NCBI RefSeq assembly: GCF_022771645.1
Contig: NZ_JALFCU010000073.1
Location: forward strand, 1-27,762
Source: Selenomonas sp.
Lineage (GTDB): Bacteria > Bacillota > Negativicutes > Selenomonadales > Selenomonadaceae
DNA: 27,762 nucleotides
Direction of reading: 5' to 3'
A program made the translations under genes and the position numbers. The notes below the pieces were generated by a model. That model saw only the letters and a list, made by a program, of their open reading frames with translations. It was not told the DNA's origin and did no database searches. Every line of letters starts with the position of its first letter. The first letter of the stretch is position 1. Shown piece after piece: positions 23,459 through 27,762 of the stretch.

Positions 23459-24121
23459 TTACGATTCCTCGCTTTCCAAGACCTGCCGCAAGTCCTCCAC
23501 CATCTGGTGGATGCGGTCGAATTTCAATTTGTAGCTCACGCGGTTTGCGATGAGGCGCGCCGTGGCGTCCATGATGTAGGCGATTTCTTCGAGATTGTTT
23601 TCCCGGAGCGTCGTGCCCGTCTCGACGATGTCGACGATGCTCTCCGAAAGGCCGACGATCGGGCCGAGCTCGATGGAGCCGTTGAGCTTGATGTATTCCA
23701 TCTGCATGCCGTGCGCGTTGAAAAACTGCTCAGCGATGTGCGGGAACTTCGTCGCGACGCGCGTATGCGCGTAATCCATGAGCGTGGGGCGCTTGTCCGG
23801 CCGATGCACGGCCATCATCAGATGGCACTTGCCGAAACCGAGGTCGAGCAGTTCGTAGACGTTCTTGCCTGACTCCATCAGCACGTCCTTGCCGATGACG
23901 CCGATGTCCGCCGCGCCGTACTCGACGTACGTCGGTACGTCCGCCGTCTTGGAGACGATGAAGCGGATCTTCTTCTCCTCGTTCGTGATGATGAGCTTGC
24001 GCGACTTGTCGGACAGCCCGTCCGCCGTATAGCCGATCTTCTCAAACAACCGCGCCGACAAGCCAAAGAGCTTGCCCTTCGGCAGCGCGACGGTCAAATA
24101 TGCTGGATCACTCGCTTGCAT
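23459..24121 (-). CDS. hisG: ATP phosphoribosyltransferase, short form
   Basis: First enzyme of histidine synthesis. 220 residues, lacking the C-terminal regulatory domain of the long form, so it needs HisZ, which is encoded three genes upstream. The motifs VALPKGKLF near the N-terminus, GAADIGVIGKDVL and the PRPP loop DIVETGTTLREN are present. ATG 24121 was chosen with GGAGGG upstream; a frame from 24202 would extend into the AT-rich spacer. The 84-base gap before it is the only large one in the operon and holds ACTTTA-N6-TAAAGT at 24133-24150. Confidence 0.96.
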   Translation of the reverse strand: MQASDPAYLTVALPKGKLFGLSARLFEKIGYTADGLSDKSRKLIITNEEKKIRFIVSKTADVPTYVEYGAADIGVIGKDVLMESGKNVYELLDLGFGKCHLMMAVHRPDKRPTLMDYAHTRVATKFPHIAEQFFNAHGMQMEYIKLNGSIELGPIVGLSESIVDIVETGTTLRENNLEEIAYIMDATARLIANRVSYKLKFDRIHQMVEDLRQVLESEES

Positions 24122-24205
24122 GATTCCCTCCAACTTTATTTCATTAAAGTAGTAACGTATGAATATGTCTGCTATGATACCATGTAAAATTGTAAACGTC
24201 AAGCA

Positions 24206-24730
24206 TCAATTCGCTTCATCCGCCGCGCGCAACAAGCGCAGTTCCATTGCATCCCTTTCGTCCGTCGGCGCATGATGGCGCTCGATGATTGAAGCCTCGA
24301 TGAACAGCCCGATGCCGCGCAAGAGCTCCGCACCAATCTCCGGATGATGATAATACACACGAAGCATCGCACTCGTTCCATCTTCCGCCCAACGTTTCGA
24401 ACGTTCGGGAAAATAATGAACGAGCAACACGCACGCAACCTTGCCGAAAATATCGAGGTCGCCCCGCCGCCGCCCGACGTCATGCAGCAGCGCGCAGCGT
24501 TCAAGCAGTTTGCGGTTCACGCATACGCCGTCCCGCTCGCGTTCATCCGCGAGCGTCATCGCCGTCCGCGCGACGTTCAGCGCGTGGCGCTGGTCAGCGC
24601 GATGCATCGCATAGAACAGCGGCACGGCCTTCTCCGGCAAGACCGATGCGACATAGGCGCGTTCTTCGTCACTCACGCGCGCCGTGACGGCCCGCACGAA
24701 CTGGCGGATTCGGCTAAACGTACTGCTCAT
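24206..24730 (-). CDS. HD-domain phosphohydrolase-like protein
   Basis: 174 residues with HD-superfamily metal motifs in order: RHALNVARTA near 48, LLHDVGRR near 80, then HHPEIGAELL and IIERHHAP. HD proteins include nucleotide phosphohydrolases and cyclic di-nucleotide phosphodiesterases; I cannot assign a substrate. The start shares ATGA with the hisZ stop, so it is co-translated with histidine genes, and hisG follows. A histidinol-phosphatase role is possible only by position: that step is otherwise missing here, but known HisN/HisJ/HisB phosphatases are not of this exact type. Confidence 0.75.
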   Translation of the reverse strand: MSSTFSRIRQFVRAVTARVSDEERAYVASVLPEKAVPLFYAMHRADQRHALNVARTAMTLADERERDGVCVNRKLLERCALLHDVGRRRGDLDIFGKVACVLLVHYFPERSKRWAEDGTSAMLRVYYHHPEIGAELLRGIGLFIEASIIERHHAPTDERDAMELRLLRAADEAN

Positions 24731-25911
24731 CCGAGATAGACGAGCGCGGCGTAGCCTTTTTCCGTCTGCGCGTGCGCCGCGTCGGCCTTCGTCATCGGCA
24801 CGAGCGCGAGCTCCGCGACCTTGCCTTCGCTGCGGAGGCTCGACGCGCGGTTCACGGCCTCTTCTTCTTTGCCAGCCGCATAGGCGACGAACACGTCCTT
24901 GTGCGCGGCCGGCGCGCCAATGCCCTGGCGCTCGAGCGCCAAGAGCACGCGCTCGATGCCGAGCGCGAAGCCCGTCGCCGGGCAGGCGCAGCCGAAGTCT
25001 GACAGCATGTGATCGTAGCGGCCGCCGCCCGCGAGCGGATAGCCGAGCCCCGCCGTATACACCTCGAACACGAGCCCCGTGTAATAGCTGAAATCACGGA
25101 TGAGGCCGAGGTCAAAGCGCACGAAACGGTCGACGCCGTACGACGCGAGCAGGCGATAGACCGCGCTCAAATTATCCAGCGCGCGGCGGCTTTTCTCGCC
25201 GAGCGCGAGGCTGTACGCTTTCGTCAAGACGTCTTCGCCGCCCGACAGCACCGGCAGCTGACGCAAGTTTTTCTTCGCTTGCGCCGCGAGCGGCAACGCC
25301 TCGACCGCCGCGTCATACGCGACGAGGTCGTGCTGCTCGAGCGCGTCCTTCAGCGCCTGCTGGTCAGCTTCCGAGAGGCGATACTGCTCCATGATGCCCG
25401 CCGCGAACTCGACTTGGCCGAGGCAAACCTGGAAGCTCTTGAGGCCCGAACGCAGGAGGCTCTGGATGGCGAGCGCGAGCACTTCCGCATCCGCTGCGGC
25501 CGACGCGGAGCCTACGAGCTCGACGCCCGCCTGATAAAATTCGCACTGCCGCCCCATCTGGCTCTGCTCCGAGCGGAACACGCTGCTGATATACGACAGC
25601 TTCAGCGGCAGCGGCGCGTCCTTGAGACGGCTGCCGACGACGCGCGCGATGGGCGTCGTCATCTCGTGCCGCAGCGCGAGCGTGCGCCCGCCCTTGTCGA
25701 ACAGCTTGAACAGCTGTGGCGTGAGCGTCCGCCCGCTGTCCATCGTCAGCGTGTCGAGGTACTCGATGGTCGGCGTCACGACCTCGTCGTAGCCCCAGAG
25801 CGCGAAGAGCCGCGCGAGCTGCGTCTCGATGGCGCGCTTGCCCGTCGCCTCGCCCGGCAGATAATCGCGCGTGCCGTACGGGATTTCCAAAACCTGATTT
25901 TCGTTGCCCAT
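24727..25911 (-). CDS. hisZ: ATP phosphoribosyltransferase regulatory subunit HisZ
   Basis: Histidyl-tRNA synthetase-like paralogue that activates short HisG and carries histidine feedback. About 394 residues. YGTRDYLPGEA near the start, LFDKGGRTLALRHEMTTPIARVV (motif 2 region) and LGYPLAGGGRYDHM with GFALGIERVLLAL near the end are HisRS/HisZ-like. The anticodon domain is reduced, arguing against HisRS. ATG 25911 has TGGAG upstream; ATG 25923 and 25944 remain possible. It overlaps the HD gene by four bases. Confidence 0.93.
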   Translation of the reverse strand: MGNENQVLEIPYGTRDYLPGEATGKRAIETQLARLFALWGYDEVVTPTIEYLDTLTMDSGRTLTPQLFKLFDKGGRTLALRHEMTTPIARVVGSRLKDAPLPLKLSYISSVFRSEQSQMGRQCEFYQAGVELVGSASAAADAEVLALAIQSLLRSGLKSFQVCLGQVEFAAGIMEQYRLSEADQQALKDALEQHDLVAYDAAVEALPLAAQAKKNLRQLPVLSGGEDVLTKAYSLALGEKSRRALDNLSAVYRLLASYGVDRFVRFDLGLIRDFSYYTGLVFEVYTAGLGYPLAGGGRYDHMLSDFGCACPATGFALGIERVLLALERQGIGAPAAHKDVFVAYAAGKEEEAVNRASSLRSEGKVAELALVPMTKADAAHAQTEKGYAALVYLG

Positions 25912-25951
25912 GTGATTCTCCATTCCGAAAACAGTATCTGTCATCTGTGTT

Positions 25952-26257
25952 TTATTTCTCGTCCTGCTTCGCGTGCAGGCGCTCGAGCACGAGCGTGTAG
26001 CCGTCCGCGCCGTAGTTCAGGCAACGCTTCACGCGGCTGATCGTCGCCGTGCTCGCGCCTGTCCGCGCGACGATGTCGTCATACGTATGCTTTGCATCGA
26101 GCATCCGCGCGACTTCGAGCCGCTGCGACAACGCCTTGAGCTCGCTGACCGTGCAGATATCTTCGAAGAATTGGTAACATTCCTCGATGGACTCGAGCGA
26201 CAGCACCGCCCTGCACAGCTGCTCGCTGAGCTCATCCCGCAGTTTCGGATTCGTCAT
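25952..26257 (-). CDS. YerC/YecD-family TrpR-like regulator
   Basis: 101-residue protein with the TrpR/YerC helix-turn-helix: LKALSQRLEVARMLDAKHT and TGASTATISRVKRCL at about 68-83. Members are presumed DNA-binding, few are studied. It is first in the his operon, with promoter TTGCAT/TACAAT just upstream and GAGGTGAGGG before the ATG. It may autoregulate the operon. The hisZ start is within about 40 bases. Confidence 0.9.
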   Translation of the reverse strand: MTNPKLRDELSEQLCRAVLSLESIEECYQFFEDICTVSELKALSQRLEVARMLDAKHTYDDIVARTGASTATISRVKRCLNYGADGYTLVLERLHAKQDEK

Positions 26258-26303
26258 GTTCCCTCACCTCGACTTTATTCCTTTACTTTGCGAAATTTGT
26301 TTC

Positions 26304-26332
26304 ATTGTAACATACGTTCGCTTTTCATGCAA
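26304..26332 (-). promoter_or_regulatory. Promoter of the yerC-like/his operon
   Basis: On the minus strand TTGCAT (26332-26327), 17-base spacer, TACAAT (26309-26304). Transcript start near 26297, about 40 bases before the first ATG. Confidence 0.75.
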
Positions 26333-26333
26333 G

Positions 26334-26367
26334 AAAAAAGGAACCGCTGTATACGACAGCGATTCCT
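26334..26367 (-). terminator. Terminator of the small membrane-protein fragment
   Basis: AGGAA (26339-26343) and CGCTGT (26345-26350) pair with ACAGCG (26356-26361) and TTCCT (26363-26367), with one mismatch. Six T (26339-26334) follow on the minus strand. It lies five bases after the stop at 26373. Confidence 0.7.
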
Positions 26368-26372
26368 GCGAA

Positions 26373-26591
26373 TCATGACTTTCTTTTTCGTAAACGTTGG
26401 AACATTTCCCTAACTCTCGTTTCCACGTGCGCGATCACAAGGGAAAACGCAATTCCCGCCACAAGATAAATCGTGCTCAAATGTTTTCCAGTATCGAATA
26501 CCGGACGATACCATATATCTGATTGTATCTTTTGCCAATCGAAATGCGAAAACGTCACGCCGAAGAGAACGACGATGTATAATGGCACCAT
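26373..26591 (-). pseudogene. Short membrane-protein fragment next to the IS end
   Basis: 72 residues with two hydrophobic segments (MVPLYIVVLFGVTF and IYLVAGIAFSLVIAH) and a basic C-terminus. Family not recognised. A TAA two codons upstream lies at the presumed insertion border, and no ribosome binding site precedes the ATG. It reads best as the C-terminal remnant of a larger membrane protein disrupted by the insertion, but a small intact protein cannot be excluded. Its terminator at 26334-26367 is intact. Confidence 0.5.
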
Positions 26592-26594
26592 GAA

Positions 26595-26623
26595 TTAAGA
26601 CATTGTCGGACAGGTTTTATAAT
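26595..26623 (+). promoter_or_regulatory. Internal promoter of the IS
   Basis: TTAAGA (26595-26600), 17-base spacer, TATAAT (26618-26623), predicted start near 26630. A second -10-like TATACT lies at 26635-26640 without a clear -35. Confidence 0.5.
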
Positions 26624-26667
26624 GAATCTCGTGGTATACTGGGGAGACCATTGAAAAGGAGATTCAT
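26622..26667 (+). promoter_or_regulatory. Inverted repeat covering the transposase ribosome binding site
   Basis: ATGAATCTC (26622-26630) and GAGATTCAT (26659-26667), perfect 9 bp. The right arm overlaps the Shine-Dalgarno AAAGGAG (26655-26661) and ends one base before the OrfA ATG. Only transcripts that start upstream of 26622 can form it. Confidence 0.6.
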
Positions 26668-26668
26668 C

Positions 26669-27016
26669 ATGTCACGTACACGTCGTCATTTCACTTCCAA
26701 ATTCAAATCCGACCTCGTCATCGAGTTGCTCAAGGGCGAGAAAGATCTCAACACGCTGGCCGCCGACAACAAGCTCCAGCCCAATCTGCTTCGCAATTGG
26801 AAAAAAGAGTTCTTGGACAAGGCCAGCATCGTCTTCGACGACAAGCGCGAAGACAACCTCAAAGAAAAGCTCGCCAGCGAGCGACGCGAGAAAGCCCAAT
26901 ATGCGAAGAAGGTAGGCCAGCTCACCATGCAGGTGGACTGGTTGAAAAAAAAATCTGAAGAAATGCTCGGACCTGACTACGAAAGTCAATTTACTCCGAA
27001 GCCTTTCGAAGACTGA
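26669..27016 (+). CDS. IS3-family transposase OrfA
   Basis: 115 residues. Basic N-terminal helix-turn-helix (HFTSKFKSDLVIELLKGEK, then LAADNKLQPNLLRNWKKEFL), which binds IS ends, and a coiled-coil-like middle (EKLASERREKAQYAKKVGQL) ending in VDWLKKKSEE. The ATG at 26669 has AAAGGAG eight bases upstream; a longer frame from 26603 would run through the promoter. A nine-A tract at 26945-26953 lies near the C-terminus. Confidence 0.9.
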   Translation: MSRTRRHFTSKFKSDLVIELLKGEKDLNTLAADNKLQPNLLRNWKKEFLDKASIVFDDKREDNLKEKLASERREKAQYAKKVGQLTMQVDWLKKKSEEMLGPDYESQFTPKPFED

Positions 27017-27762
27017 AAAGCCGGACATCACCGTGCGGCAAGCTGCCAGCCTGCTCGGCGTCAACCGGACGAGCGCGTACTACGCGCACAAGCCGCGGAC
27101 GTACTCCCCCGAGGAGCTGGACTGCAAGGCCATCATTGACCACCTGCATACGGACAATCCGGCTTGGGGCGCCCGCCAGATGGCAAGACAGCTGCAACGG
27201 CGCGGCCACGACGTCGGCCGGCGGAAGGCTGCACGCTATATGCGCGAAATGGGCATCGAAGCCTTTTACCCGGGTCCGAACCTTTCCAAGCGGCGCAAGC
27301 ATGCGCAGGTCATGCCCTACCTCCTGCGCAACGCGGTCATCGACAGGCCGAACCAGGCATGGTCGATCGATATCACCTACATCCCCATCAGGAACGGCTT
27401 CCTGTACCTGACGGCCATCATCGACTGGCACAGCCGCTATATCGTCGGCTGGGAGGTGGACGACACGCTGGACACGCGTATGGTCATCGAGGCCTGCCGC
27501 AAGGCATTCAAAGTGGCGAAGCCGGAAATCCTCAACTCGGATCAGGGATGCCAGTTCACCAGCTGCGAATACAAGCAGTTCCTGAAAGCAAACCACATCC
27601 GCCAGAGCATGGACGGCAAGAGCCGCTGGGCCGATAATGTCATGATCGAGCGCTGGTTCCGGTCTTTCAAACACGAAGAGGCCTACCTGACGCAATACAA
27701 CAACATCAAGGAGGCGCGCCAAGCAATCCGCAACTACATCAGGACTTACAACTACGAACGCT
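26946..27762 (+). CDS. IS3-family transposase OrfB (DDE domain), 3' end outside the window
   Basis: Open frame from 26946 to the window end, shifted +1 relative to OrfA and overlapping it by about 70 bases. From KTEKPDITVRQAASLLGVNR onward it matches the OrfB/rve integrase core. DDE residues are the Asp in WSIDITY, the Asp in NSDQGCQFT and the Glu in IERWFRSFKHEE. No ATG stands before the conserved part, so it is likely made by frameshift or a non-ATG start; the coordinate given is the open frame, not a proven start. Confidence 0.85.

Larger units (their letters stand above)
26592..27762 (+). mobile_element. IS3-family insertion sequence, right end outside the window
   Basis: A two-frame IS3-type transposase (OrfA and OrfB) occupies the right edge. 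The left border lies between the membrane-protein fragment and the first IS promoter. TGTCGGACAG at 26604-26613 is a candidate terminal-repeat start (TG at the tip), but the matching right end is not visible, so neither the exact border nor a target duplication can be shown. Confidence 0.85.

Noticed and set aside
21959..23872. Long plus-strand open frame opposite hisC, hisD and hisG.
   Set aside because: Same shadow composition; the minus strand encodes full-length, motif-complete histidine enzymes.
24122..24205. T-box, leader peptide or separate promoter before hisG.
   Set aside because: The 84-base spacer is too short for a T-box and has no His-rich leader; -35/-10 candidates score poorly. 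Only a short palindrome (24133-24150) remains.
24727..25911. Histidyl-tRNA synthetase (hisS) instead of hisZ.
   Set aside because: The partner HisG is the short form that needs HisZ, the gene is in the his operon, and the C-terminal anticodon domain is reduced.

Overview
The window looks like chromosome of a high-GC Negativicutes bacterium, close to Selenomonas. This is inferred from gene content only. It combines Gram-positive-lineage modules (CtsR-McsA-McsB-ClpC, short HisG with HisZ, a YerC/TrpR-like regulator) with a glycosyltransferase family 9 gene of the lipopolysaccharide heptosyltransferase type, as expected of a Firmicute with an outer membrane. Codon use is uniformly GC-rich except near the edges and in a few AT-rich spacers.

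Left part (1-7620). A glycosyltransferase fragment on the minus strand stops halfway through the family and is followed by a long hairpin. A plus-strand cydA-cydB-cydDC operon has a clear promoter and encodes cytochrome bd oxidase plus its ABC assembly transporter. The two transporter halves are fused into one reading frame. The seam still looks like an intergenic region, with a terminator-like palindrome, a perfect Shine-Dalgarno and a near-miss start. A second terminator-like palindrome lies inside the cydD half. A hicA-hicB toxin-antitoxin pair converges on this operon.

Middle (7575-14150). The minus-strand stress operon ctsR-mcsA-mcsB-clpC has a promoter, a CtsR-like operator and a terminator. 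Upstream of it lie an unannotatable 35-residue strongly basic peptide gene with a perfect ribosome binding site and its own terminator, and a tRNA-Ala(GGC) on the plus strand with a consensus promoter and terminator.

A second minus-strand group (16308 to 13003) encodes a Memo-like/AMMECR1 fusion, a PPP-type phosphatase and a Tat-exported metallo-beta-lactamase-fold hydrolase.

Right part (26332 to 16381). A compact minus-strand histidine operon reads yerC-like regulator, hisZ, an HD-domain gene, hisG, hisD, hisC, hisB, hisH, hisA, hisF, hisIE, a SagB-type nitroreductase and a small membrane-anchored protein, then a terminator. Most junctions are overlaps or gaps of a few bases; the exception is 84 bases before hisG. 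All genes from PRPP and ATP to histidinol oxidation are present except a recognisable histidinol-phosphate phosphatase; the HD-domain protein is the only unexplained hydrolase inside the operon. The window ends inside an IS3-family element whose left end abuts a short membrane-protein fragment. I saw no CRISPR array, rRNA or phage genes. The main candidates for new biology are the fossil seam in cydDC, the basic micro-peptide, the HD gene in the his operon and the Memo/AMMECR1 operon.
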